The notes under the pieces were generated by a model that was not told the DNA's origin, searched no databases, and saw only the letters and a list, made by a program, of their open reading frames with translations. A stretch of DNA of 64,000 nt from Streptomyces rhizosphaerihabitans. Its GTDB lineage: Bacteria > Actinomycetota > Actinomycetes > Streptomycetales > Streptomycetaceae. The position numbers were made by a program, and so were the translations under genes. Position 1 is the first letter of the stretch, and each line of letters opens with the position of its first letter. The DNA lies in the NCBI RefSeq assembly GCF_025399795.1, contig NZ_JAODTZ010000009.1, positions 1 to 64,000 on the forward strand, read 5' to 3'. Positions 1 through 7,549 of this stretch are shown here, piece by piece.

Positions 1-15
1 GGAGATGTAGGGACT

Positions 16-1338
16 TTGAGCAGCGCCGCGACCCGCACCACCGGCCAGGATCACCTCTGGTCGGTGGCCGACCACCTGGAGGACATCCTCACGACCGTCC
101 GCCCCCTCGAACCCATCGAGCTGCAACTCCTCGACGCCCAGGGCTGTGTCCTGGTCGAGGACGTCACGGTGCCGGTCTCCCTGCCGCCGTTCGACAACAG
201 CTCGATGGACGGGTACGCGGTCCGGGTCGCGGATGTGGCGGGCGCGAGCGAGGAATACCCGGCGGTCCTGACGGTCGTCGGCGATGTAGCGGCCGGCCAG
301 GCCGAGCAACCCTACGTGGGCCCCGGCCAGGCCGCCCGCATCATGACCGGCGCCCCGCTGCCGCCCGGCGCCGAAGCCGTCGTCCCCGTCGAGTGGACGG
401 ACGGAGGCCTCGGCGAGGGCCCGGTCTCCAGGATGCGCGCGCACAGCGCGTCCCCCGAGGGCTCCTACGGACAGGTGCACGTCCACCGCCAGGCAGAGGC
501 ACGCGCGCACGTACGCGCGAAGGGCAGCGACGTGAAGGCGGGCGACCGCGCCCTCGAAGCGGGCACCGTCCTCGGCCCGCCCCAGATCGGCCTGCTCGCC
601 GCGATCGGCCGCGGCACCGTACGGGTGCGCCCCCGCCCGCGCGTGGTCGTCCTGTCCACCGGCACCGAACTCGTCCAGCCCGAGGAGGAGTTGAGCACCG
701 GCCAGATCTACGACTCCAACAGCTTCGCCCTGTGCGCGGCCGCCCGCGACGCGGGAGCCATCGCCTACCGGGTCGGCGCGGTCGCGGACGATGCCGAGAC
801 ACTGCGCTCGACCATCGAGGACCAGCTCGTCCGCGCGGACCTGCTGGTCACGACCGGGGGAGTGAGCGTCGGCGCCTACGACGTCGTCAAGGAGGCGCTG
901 TCCTCCGTCGGCGACGAGGACGAGGCGGGCGGCGGCATCGACTTCCGCACCCTCGCCATGCAGCCCGGCAAGCCCCAGGGCTTCGGCTCCATCGGCCCCG
1001 ACCACACACCGCTGCTCGCGCTCCCGGGCAACCCCGTGTCGTCGTACGTCTCCTTCGAACTCTTCGTGCGTCCCGCGATCCGCACCCTGATGGGCCTGGA
1101 GGACGTCCACCGGCCCACGACCAGGGCGACCCTTTCCGCGGACAAGGCGCTGACCTCTCCGAGAGGCCGCCGGCAGTTCCTTCGCGGGACGTACACGGAC
1201 GGCGCCGTGACGCCCGTCGGCGGCGCCGGATCCCACCTGGTCGCGGCCCTCGCGCATGCCGACGCGCTGATCGTCGTCCCCGAGGACGACACCTCGGTCG
1301 AGCCCGGCGCCGAGGTCGAGGTCGTACTGCTCGGCTGA
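16..1338 (+). CDS. glp: Gephyrin-like molybdotransferase Glp / MoeA
   Basis: A 440-residue MoeA/gephyrin family protein, starting at TTG. The family inserts molybdate into molybdopterin-AMP. In actinobacteria a gephyrin-like paralogue (Glp) has been linked to the division machinery through the membrane receptor GlpR. Visible are the MoeA N-terminal domain (about residues 15-185, with FDNSSMDGYA), the MoCF domain (about 205-345, with STGTEL, TTGGVSVG, PGKPQG and LPGNPVSS) and a C-terminal MoeA domain. It heads a same-strand run with moaC, mog, a RimJ-like gene and glpR/sepX, which favours the Glp reading. The start lies close to the window edge, so upstream control is not visible. The MoeA family call is secure; the division role is inferred from context. 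Confidence 0.93.
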   Translation: MSSAATRTTGQDHLWSVADHLEDILTTVRPLEPIELQLLDAQGCVLVEDVTVPVSLPPFDNSSMDGYAVRVADVAGASEEYPAVLTVVGDVAAGQAEQPYVGPGQAARIMTGAPLPPGAEAVVPVEWTDGGLGEGPVSRMRAHSASPEGSYGQVHVHRQAEARAHVRAKGSDVKAGDRALEAGTVLGPPQIGLLAAIGRGTVRVRPRPRVVVLSTGTELVQPEEELSTGQIYDSNSFALCAAARDAGAIAYRVGAVADDAETLRSTIEDQLVRADLLVTTGGVSVGAYDVVKEALSSVGDEDEAGGGIDFRTLAMQPGKPQGFGSIGPDHTPLLALPGNPVSSYVSFELFVRPAIRTLMGLEDVHRPTTRATLSADKALTSPRGRRQFLRGTYTDGAVTPVGGAGSHLVAALAHADALIVVPEDDTSVEPGAEVEVVLLG

Positions 1339-1502
1339 GCCGCCGGGAGGGGGAGGACGCCCACCGCCCGACGCCCGGATCGCGCAAGGGGCGCACAGCT
1401 CCTTACGGAGGCGTAGCGGTGGACGGACGGGCGGTAACGTGTCGCGCACACCAGGCCCACGCGCCGCACCGCGACGGGCCCTGACCGGGAGCGCCCACGC
1501 AC

Positions 1503-2015
1503 ATGACTGTTCCGTCCCGGGGGGAGACCTCCGGACCCCCTGTGCAGGACCGACTGACGCACATCGACGAGGTCGGCGCCGCCCGCATGGTCGACGTGTC
1601 CGGGAAGGACGTGACCGCCCGCACCGCGCGCGCGAGCGGCCGTGTCCTGGTCTCGCCGCGTGTCGTGGAGCTGCTGCGCGGTGAAGGAGTCCCCAAGGGC
1701 GACGCCCTCGCCACCGCGCGCATCGCGGGGATCATGGGAGCCAAGCGCACCCCGGACCTGATCCCGCTGTGCCACCCCTTGTCGGTGTCCGGTGTCAAGA
1801 TTGATCTGTCGGTCGCGGACGACGCCGTCGAGATCCTCGCCACCGTGAAGACGACCGACCGCACGGGTGTCGAGATGGAGGCCCTCACCGCGGTCAGCGT
1901 GGCGGCCCTCACCGTGATCGACATGGTCAAGGCTGTCGACAAGGGGGCGGTCATCACGGACGTACGGGTGGAAGAGAAGACAGGCGGAAAGTCGGGCCAC
2001 TGGAGCCGGACATGA
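1503..2015 (+). CDS. moaC: Cyclic pyranopterin monophosphate synthase MoaC
   Basis: A 170-residue MoaC, which with MoaA converts GTP to cyclic pyranopterin monophosphate in molybdenum cofactor synthesis. Family motifs are plain: KGDALATARIAGIMGAK followed by PLCHPL, and KTTDRTGVEMEALTA later in the chain. The ATG start sits after a 164-bp gap from glp. The 3' end overlaps the mog start by 4 bp (ATGA), so the two are probably translationally coupled. The N-terminus is about 15 residues longer than compact MoaC proteins, and a later start is possible. Confidence 0.95.
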   Translation: MTVPSRGETSGPPVQDRLTHIDEVGAARMVDVSGKDVTARTARASGRVLVSPRVVELLRGEGVPKGDALATARIAGIMGAKRTPDLIPLCHPLSVSGVKIDLSVADDAVEILATVKTTDRTGVEMEALTAVSVAALTVIDMVKAVDKGAVITDVRVEEKTGGKSGHWSRT

Positions 2016-2551
2016 GCGGCGGCACCGTCACCGGCGAGGCCCTCCTGGCGCCCTACAGCGCCCTGGTGGTCACGGCCTCCAACCGCGCCGCCGCCGGCGT
2101 CTACGAGGACAAGGGCGGACCCCTGATCGCCGTGGGCCTCGCGGAGTTCGGCTTCGCGGTCGACGGGCCGTGGGTCGTCCCCGACGGAGACCCCGTGGAG
2201 GCGGCGCTGCGCGCCGGAGTCGAGGCGGGCTACGACGTCATCGTGACCACCGGCGGTACGGGGATCTCGCCCACCGACCGCACCCCCGAAGCGACGCTGC
2301 GGGTACTCGACCACGAGGTCCCGGGCATTCCGGAGGCCATCAGGGCGTTCGGAAGGGACAAGGTGCCGACGGCGGCGCTCTCGCGGGGGCTCGCCGGAGT
2401 CGCCGCAAGGACGCTGATCGTCAACCTGCCGGGCTCCACCGGCGGGGTGAAGGACGGACTGGCCGTTCTGGAACCCCTCCTGATCCACGCCGTCGACCAG
2501 ATCCGCGGCGGCGACCACCCAAGACCCAGCGGCAGTGGGGGTGCGAGCTGA
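2012..2551 (+). CDS. mog: MogA/MoaB family molybdopterin adenylyltransferase
   Basis: A 179-residue MoCF-domain protein that adenylylates molybdopterin before molybdate insertion. Key motifs are VTASNRAA near the N-terminus, TTGGTGISPTDRTPEAT (about residues 75-90) and VNLPGSTGG (about 137-145). It overlaps moaC by 4 bp and its stop overlaps the apparent start of the next gene. It is the third step in a compact Moco set that includes glp/moeA. MogA and MoaB are hard to tell apart from sequence alone. Confidence 0.92.
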   Translation: MSGGTVTGEALLAPYSALVVTASNRAAAGVYEDKGGPLIAVGLAEFGFAVDGPWVVPDGDPVEAALRAGVEAGYDVIVTTGGTGISPTDRTPEATLRVLDHEVPGIPEAIRAFGRDKVPTAALSRGLAGVAARTLIVNLPGSTGGVKDGLAVLEPLLIHAVDQIRGGDHPRPSGSGGAS

Positions 2552-3237
2552 ACAGCCCATCCTGGCCGGTCGAGCTGGTGGACGGCGATGTCGTCCTCCG
2601 GCCGATAAGGCTGCGCGACCAGCGGGCCTGGCGTGAGGTGAACCGGCGCAACCGTGACTGGCTGCGTCCCTGGGAGGCGACCATCCCGCCCCCCACCCCG
2701 AGCGGCCCGATCGCGCACCGGCCGACATACCGGCAGATGGTCCGCCACCTGCGCGCCGAGGCCAACGCGGGCCGGATGCTGCCCTTCGTGATCGAGTACC
2801 AGGGGCGGCTGGTCGGTCAGTTGACCGTGGCCGGGATCACCTGGGGCTCGATGTGCTCCGGGCACGTCGGCTACTGGGTGGACCAGTCGGTGGCGGGGCG
2901 CGGAGTGATGCCGACGGCCGTGGCGCTGGTGAGCGACCACTGCTTCCGTACCGTCGGACTGCACCGCATCGAAGTCTGTATTCGCCCCGAGAACGGACCC
3001 AGCCGCAGGGTCGTGGAAAAGCTCGGATTCCGCGAGGAAGGGCTGCGCCCGCGCTATCTCCACATCGACGGCGCCTGGCGGGACCATCTCGTCTTCGCGC
3101 TCACCGCGGAGGAAGTGCCCGAGGGGCTGCTCGCGCGCTGGCGCCGGAGGCGTTCGGCGCCGAACCGTTCGGGTCAGGTGGGATCGGAGCAGGCCGGCTC
3201 GCAGAACCCGAGCAAGCCCGGCAACAGTGGAAAATGA
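2548..3237 (+). CDS. RimJ/RimL-type GNAT acetyltransferase
   Basis: A GNAT N-acetyltransferase of the ribosomal-protein-alanine acetyltransferase type, about 229 residues. It has the N-terminal VVLRPIRLRDQRAW block, a core HVGYWVDQSVAGRGV (acetyl-CoA loop with Gly-rich turn) and the typical IEVCIRPENGPSRRVVEKLGF segment. The coordinates use a CTG start at 2548 whose last bases overlap the TGA of mog (CTGA), a coupling geometry common here. The alternative is GTG at 2578, ten codons in. A RimJ-like gene between the gephyrin-like gene and the GlpR gene is, to my knowledge, a conserved actinobacterial order. The C-terminal tail (after about residue 200) is basic and low-complexity. Confidence 0.85.
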   Translation: MNSPSWPVELVDGDVVLRPIRLRDQRAWREVNRRNRDWLRPWEATIPPPTPSGPIAHRPTYRQMVRHLRAEANAGRMLPFVIEYQGRLVGQLTVAGITWGSMCSGHVGYWVDQSVAGRGVMPTAVALVSDHCFRTVGLHRIEVCIRPENGPSRRVVEKLGFREEGLRPRYLHIDGAWRDHLVFALTAEEVPEGLLARWRRRRSAPNRSGQVGSEQAGSQNPSKPGNSGK

Positions 3238-3380
3238 AATAGGTGTTCGAAAATGATCGGCAGGCGATCGCCTCAAGGCATTAAATTCGCGCTCGCGGCG
3301 CCCGGCTGATCGCATCGGTCACAAAAAAAGCTCGAAATATCAGCCGGATCGAGCGACACACCGACTCAATTGGCAGATGG

Positions 3381-3409
3381 CCTCACACAAACCCCTCTAC
3401 CGTGTGAGG
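3381..3409 (+). promoter_or_regulatory. Inverted repeat covering the glpR/sepX ribosome binding region
   Basis: Perfect 8-bp arms, CCTCACAC (3381-3388) and GTGTGAGG (3402-3409), with a 13-nt spacer. The right arm ends 1 nt before the GTG start and contains the only Shine-Dalgarno-like GAGG. If transcribed it could hide the ribosome binding site; as DNA it could be an operator. Function is inferred only. Confidence 0.4.
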
Positions 3410-3410
3410 C

Positions 3411-4700
3411 GTGAGCAGCAGCGGCCTCATCTACGCAGTCATCGTCGGGGCCTGGGCCGCCTACTTGGTGCCGATGTGGCTCCGTAGGCAGGACGAGCTG
3501 AACGAAGCCCGTCCGACGGAACGCTTCAGCACTGCCATCCGGTTGCTGTCCGGACGGGCGGGCATGGAGCGTCGATACGCCAAGGACCTGCGCGCGCGCT
3601 CCACCGAGGAGGAGGAGCCCAGCGCCGACCCGGACGGCGTCACCGATTCGGTGGACGTCCGGGCCTTCGCCGTGCCTCCGGCCCGGCCCCAGGCGGCGGC
3701 CCAGCACCGTCCGCACGTACAGGAACGGGTTCAGGTGCCGGAGCCGGTCCAGGCGGAACAGAAGCCGGCCGTGCGAGCGGCCGGCAGGGAGAGCGGCACG
3801 TACGAGACCTCGGGCACCGCCCGGTCCGTACCGCACCAGTCGGGCACGTCCGCGTCCGCGCCGAGCCCCTCGGGCAAGTCCGTGCCCCAGCAGTCCGCGC
3901 CGTCCACGGTGGACCGCACGCCGGGCACGCGCCGGGCGGTCTCGGCGGAGGCTGCGGCGCGGGCCCGGCGTACGAAGGTCCTCGCGCGCCGTCGGCGTAC
4001 GACGGTCCTGCTGTTCCTCGGCTTCACACTCGGCGCGGTCGTGGCGGCCGTCGGAGGGCTCGCGTTCCTGTGGGCGCCCGGCGTGCCGGCCGTGATGCTG
4101 AGCTCGTACATCGTGCACCTGCGCGCCCAGGAGCGACGCCGCTTCACCTACACCATGGACCGCCGCCGGGCCGAGGTCGCGGCGCAGCGGCTCCGGGAGC
4201 GACAGCCCCGCCGGCGTCCCTCCGTCGACCCCGGGGCGGACGAACAGGCGGAGGGCCACGGGTCCGACACCGATCCCGGCCTCTCGGCGCTCGCCGCCGA
4301 CCGTCGCGCCCTCGTCGAGCAGACCGACCACGCCGAGTGGGTCGACCAGCAGCGCGAGCGGCAGTGCGGTCCCGCCCAGGGGGACAGCTGGGACCCGGTG
4401 CCGGTTCCCCTGCCGACCTATGTGACCGCACCGGTCGCGCCCCGGGCGACGTCCAGCGTCGATCTGGGGGCGCCGGACGCGTGGAGCTCCGCGCGGTCCA
4501 GCGCGGTCGAGCCGAGCGCGCCCGAGGCGGAGCCGGCCGACGAGGACCTCTCCGACGGTTCCGACAGCGCCGAGGCCGCGGACGATCCTCGCAGTGACGC
4601 CCGGCGTGCGGCGTCCGCGCGGCGCGCCCGTGAGCGCGGCCGTACGCCGTTGTTCGACCAGTACGAGGACGGGGAACGGCCGCGCGCGGCCAACGAGTGA
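3411..4700 (+). CDS. sepX: GlpR/SepX membrane protein (gephyrin-like receptor, cell division)
   Basis: A 429-residue membrane protein starting at GTG. The first 20 residues form a transmembrane segment (LIYAVIVGAWAAYLVPMWL), followed by a conserved RRQDELNEARPTERFSTAIRLL motif. A long disordered Pro/Ser/Gln-rich stretch precedes a second hydrophobic hairpin at about residues 198-242 (LLFLGFTLGAVVAAVGGLAFL onward), and the tail is charged and disordered. This layout and the location after glp, mog and rimJ match the actinobacterial GlpR family, which I recall as including the Streptomyces division protein SepX. The likely role is at septa, interacting with FtsZ-associated factors and possibly the gephyrin-like protein. 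The name rests on memory of the N-terminal motif and synteny. Confidence 0.82.
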   Translation: MSSSGLIYAVIVGAWAAYLVPMWLRRQDELNEARPTERFSTAIRLLSGRAGMERRYAKDLRARSTEEEEPSADPDGVTDSVDVRAFAVPPARPQAAAQHRPHVQERVQVPEPVQAEQKPAVRAAGRESGTYETSGTARSVPHQSGTSASAPSPSGKSVPQQSAPSTVDRTPGTRRAVSAEAAARARRTKVLARRRRTTVLLFLGFTLGAVVAAVGGLAFLWAPGVPAVMLSSYIVHLRAQERRRFTYTMDRRRAEVAAQRLRERQPRRRPSVDPGADEQAEGHGSDTDPGLSALAADRRALVEQTDHAEWVDQQRERQCGPAQGDSWDPVPVPLPTYVTAPVAPRATSSVDLGAPDAWSSARSSAVEPSAPEAEPADEDLSDGSDSAEAADDPRSDARRAASARRARERGRTPLFDQYEDGERPRAANE

Positions 4701-4797
4701 CGGGCGTGCCGACGGGTGCTCGCGAGGGCCTGGCTGACCAGCCCGGAACGGATTTCCAAGCACCTCGATCGGGATGCTAGAGTTTCACTCGTTGCAA

Positions 4798-4871
4798 GGG
4801 CCTGTGGCGCAGTCTGGTAGCGCACCTCGTTCGCATCGAGGGGGTCTGGGGTTCAAATCCCCACAGGTCCA
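4798..4871 (+). tRNA. tRNA-Ala (anticodon CGC)
   Basis: A full cloverleaf of 74 nt. The acceptor stem GGGCCTG/CAGGTCC contains the G3:U70 wobble that marks alanine tRNAs. D-stem GCGC/GCGC; anticodon stem CCTCG/CGAGG with loop TTCGCAT, anticodon CGC at 4832-4834; T-stem TGGGG/CCCCA with loop TTCAAAT; discriminator A73. CCA is not encoded. Confidence 0.96.
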
Positions 4872-4880
4872 CCGCAGCCA

Positions 4881-4914
4881 AGAGGCCCGTTCCCACCCGT
4901 GGGAGCGGGCCTCT
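4881..4914 (+). terminator. Strong hairpin terminator after tRNA-Ala
   Basis: A near-perfect stem with AGAGGCCCG and TCCCAC on the left, mirrored by GTGGGA and CGGGCCTCT on the right, a very short loop, 9 nt after the tRNA. No clear U-tract, as is common in Streptomyces. The remaining 4915-5191 stretch shows no convincing gene. Confidence 0.85.
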
Positions 4915-5191
4915 TGCCATGCCCTGGAGCCGACAGCGGCAACTCCCGTTGGCGGCCCCGGGGTCGGCGGTTCCTGCGGCCGCTGCCCGACGGCGAGCAA
5001 GCGCCCAGTGGGCTCCGCGGAGCCGCCCTGGCCGCCGGTGCGGGCCAGGGCCGGCGCGGCGGCGGCCAGTCCTCCCGCCGCCGTGCTCGCTCTCGGCCGT
5101 ACGCTCCGCGAGGGTCGGGTCGTGGACATCGGTCGGCCTCCAGGCGCGCTCGGTCCGCCGGAGCGCTGCCGGATGGACACCGCCCAGATGG

Positions 5192-5668
5192 CTAGAGGGC
5201 TTTGGCGTAGCAGAGGCTCAGTTCGTGGAAGCGGTAGTAGCCGAATTTGACGCACGGTTCGTAGCCGCTCGACGTGTAGAGGGCTACCGCCTCGGGCTGC
5301 TTGGCGCCGGTCTCCAGGACCATGCGGACGCGGCCGGCCGCGCGGGCGTCGTCCTCCAGGGCGGCCAGGATGCGCCGGGCCAGGCCCAGACCGCGGGCCT
5401 CGGGTATCACGTACATGCGCTTGAGCTCGGCGTCGCCGTCCGAGTAGCCCTCGTCGTTCTGGTCCTGGGTGCGCCAGCCGCCCGTGGCCACCGGGCGGTC
5501 CCATTCGTCGTACGCGATCAGGTAGAGGCCGAGCGGCGGGGCGAACATCCGCGCGTCCAGATGCGTGGCGTCGCCGTCGTCGCCGTAGCGCACGGCGTAT
5601 TCGGCCTGAACCTGGTCGTTGAGCTTGATGGCGTCGGGGTGGTCGAAGGGGACCGGACGGAAATTCAT
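5192..5668 (-). CDS. GNAT family N-acetyltransferase
   Basis: A 158-residue single-domain GNAT enzyme. The acetyl-CoA motif is MYVIPEARGLGLARRILAAL (about residues 88-107) and the C-terminal half has LETGAKQPEAVALYTSSGYE, a typical beta5-alpha4 block. The substrate cannot be told from sequence. ATG at 5668 was chosen because the fold starts immediately after it; an in-frame GTG lies three codons upstream. It is transcribed divergently from the exonuclease III gene across a 72-bp gap, so the two may share a promoter region. Confidence 0.88.
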   Translation of the reverse strand: MNFRPVPFDHPDAIKLNDQVQAEYAVRYGDDGDATHLDARMFAPPLGLYLIAYDEWDRPVATGGWRTQDQNDEGYSDGDAELKRMYVIPEARGLGLARRILAALEDDARAAGRVRMVLETGAKQPEAVALYTSSGYEPCVKFGYYRFHELSLCYAKAL

Positions 5669-5740
5669 GCGATTTACCGTACATCTATGCGGTGAATGAT
5701 CGAGTTCGGGCCGGAGGCACCGATTAAGTATTGTGCCCGG

Positions 5741-6544
5741 GTGCTGACTGTGACATCTGTGAATGTGAACGGGCTCCGGGCCGCCGCGAAGAAGGGTTTC
5801 GTGGAGTGGCTCGCGGAGACCTCCGCGGACGTGCTGTGCCTCCAGGAGGTGCGGGCCGAGCCGGACCAGCTCTCCGCGGAGGTGCGCGCGCCCGAGGGGT
5901 GGCATGTCGTGCACGCCCCCGCCGCCGCCAAGGGCCGCGCGGGTGTGTCCCTTTACACACGCCGCGAGCCCGACCGCGTCCGGATCGGCTTCGGCTCCGA
6001 GGAGTTCGACTCCGCCGGGCGGTACGTCGAGGCGGACCTGCCCGGTGTCACCGTCGCGAGCCTCTATCTGCCCTCGGGCGAGGTGGGGACCGAGCGGCAG
6101 GACGAGAAGATCCGCTTCATGGGGGAGTTCCTCGCCTACCTGAAGGGGCTCAGGGAGCGGGCCGCCGCGGACGGGCGTGAGGTCGTCGTCTGCGGCGACT
6201 GGAACATCGCCCACCAGGAGGCCGACCTCAAGAACTGGCGCGCCAACAAGAAGAACTCCGGCTTCCTGCCCGAGGAGCGCGAGTGGCTGGGGCGGGTCCT
6301 GGACGCGGACGACGGCGGGTACGTCGACGTCGTACGGGCGCTGCACCCGGACGCCGAGGGGCCGTACACGTGGTGGTCGTACCGGGGGCGGGCCTTCGAC
6401 AATGATTCGGGATGGAGGATCGACCTTCAGATCGCCACGCCGGGGCTGGCGGGCAAGGCCGTCAAGGGATTCGTGGAGCGCGCGGCGACGCACGACGAGC
6501 GCTGGTCCGACCACGCACCGGTCACGGTGGTCTACGACCTCTGA
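5741..6544 (+). CDS. xth: Exodeoxyribonuclease III / AP endonuclease
   Basis: A 267-residue EEP-superfamily nuclease of the XthA type, which removes 3' blocks and cleaves abasic sites in base-excision repair. Family motifs in order: TSVNVNGLRAAAKKGF at the N-terminus, LCLQEV (catalytic Glu), SLYLPSG, CGDWNIAHQEADLKN, and the closing WRIDLQIAT and SDHAPV (catalytic Asp-His). GTG at 5741 is preferred because similarity begins there; an in-frame upstream ATG at 5696 would add 15 residues unlike the family. Confidence 0.95.
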   Translation: MLTVTSVNVNGLRAAAKKGFVEWLAETSADVLCLQEVRAEPDQLSAEVRAPEGWHVVHAPAAAKGRAGVSLYTRREPDRVRIGFGSEEFDSAGRYVEADLPGVTVASLYLPSGEVGTERQDEKIRFMGEFLAYLKGLRERAAADGREVVVCGDWNIAHQEADLKNWRANKKNSGFLPEEREWLGRVLDADDGGYVDVVRALHPDAEGPYTWWSYRGRAFDNDSGWRIDLQIATPGLAGKAVKGFVERAATHDERWSDHAPVTVVYDL

Positions 6545-6599
6545 GCAGCCCGTCGTTCACCACCACCTCCGGGAGACCCGGTCGCGGTGACGGGATTCC

Positions 6600-7418
6600 C
6601 TATGTCCGGGGGGCCTGGTGATCCCGGGGGTCCCGGAGCCTTCGGTCCAGGGCCATCGACAGTTCTGCCTCCACCACGCTCTTCGCGAGGGGGCGCAGGC
6701 GTTGGAGGTCTTCGGGGGTGCGGTTCTCGGTGAGGACCAGAGTGGTGAAGAGTTCGGCGAGTGCCTCGGTGTGGTCGCGTACGCGGCGGGCCGCCTTCAG
6801 GACGTCCGCGAGCGGTATGCCCTCGCGGACCAGGGCGGCCGAGACGTCGAGCAGGCGGCGGCTGATGTGCACGATCTCGCCGCCGTCCGTGCCGAGATAG
6901 CCGAGGTCGAGCGCCGCGGCGAGGTTCTCCGGGGTCGCCTGCCCGGCGAACACGTCGGCCAGTTCCTCGGGGGAGAGGCGGACCGGGGTCTCCTCGGTGG
7001 GTTCCCCCAGTCCGAGCAGTTCGCCCACGTCACGGCCGTGGTCGAAGGCCTCGGCCAGTTCGGCGATGCCGTTCAGGGTGTGGCCGCGTTCCAGCAGCGC
7101 CGAGATGGTGCGCAGGCGGGCCAGGTGGGTGTCGTCGTACCAGGCGATACGGCCCTCTCGCCGGGGCGGCGGTATGAGCTTGCGCTCCCGGTAGAAGCGC
7201 AGGGTGCGCACGGTGATGCCGGCTTCCTCGGCCAGTTCCTCCATGCGGTACTCGCGTCGGCCGGGCTCCGGCGTGGACCGGTCGGCGCTCGTGAGCGGGC
7301 CGGAGCCGGGCTCCCGGGCCTCGCGTATGCGCGCATCCGGCGGTCGCGTGCCGGTCCTTCGCGACTCGGCGCCCCGTGCTCGCGCTCCCGCGCCTCGCTT
7401 TCCTGATCCCTCGGCCAC
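6600..7418 (-). CDS. MerR family transcriptional regulator
   Basis: A 272-residue regulator. A winged-helix MerR DNA-binding domain spans about residues 58-125 (YRMEELAEEAGITVRTLRFYRERKL, then the wing with GRIAWYDDTHLARL). A C-terminal alpha-helical region follows, lacking obvious Cys clusters for metal. A Pro/Arg-rich leader of about 55 residues precedes the HTH, so the real start may be internal. It is divergent from the monooxygenase operon with a perfect palindrome between them, which suggests it controls that operon in response to a small ligand. Confidence 0.87.
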   Translation of the reverse strand: MAEGSGKRGAGARARGAESRRTGTRPPDARIREAREPGSGPLTSADRSTPEPGRREYRMEELAEEAGITVRTLRFYRERKLIPPPRREGRIAWYDDTHLARLRTISALLERGHTLNGIAELAEAFDHGRDVGELLGLGEPTEETPVRLSPEELADVFAGQATPENLAAALDLGYLGTDGGEIVHISRRLLDVSAALVREGIPLADVLKAARRVRDHTEALAELFTTLVLTENRTPEDLQRLRPLAKSVVEAELSMALDRRLRDPRDHQAPRT

Positions 7419-7503
7419 GTCCGCACCCTACGTCGTACCCCCGGTAACTTTCCCGGTCGCGACCCCTACCCATGAGTACGAAGCTGCTCTACCCTCCCGA
7501 TTG

Positions 7504-7521
7504 TGCCAGTGTTCACTGGCA
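7504..7521. promoter_or_regulatory. Perfect 18-bp palindromic operator candidate
   Basis: TGCCAGTG and CACTGGCA arms separated by TT, lying 28 bp before the monooxygenase ATG in the divergent MerR/monooxygenase intergenic region. Its dyad symmetry and location suit a regulator site. MerR is the adjacent candidate, although a TetR-type factor could also use such a site. Confidence 0.6.
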
Positions 7522-7549
7522 GGGTCGTGCGGGCTAGGGAGGCGTCGGG

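Noticed and set aside
4915..5191. Gene between the tRNA terminator and the acetyltransferase
   Set aside because: All frames are Arg/Gly/Pro-rich shadows without a ribosome site; the tRNA was also checked for a neighbouring integrase or duplicated 3' end and none is seen.
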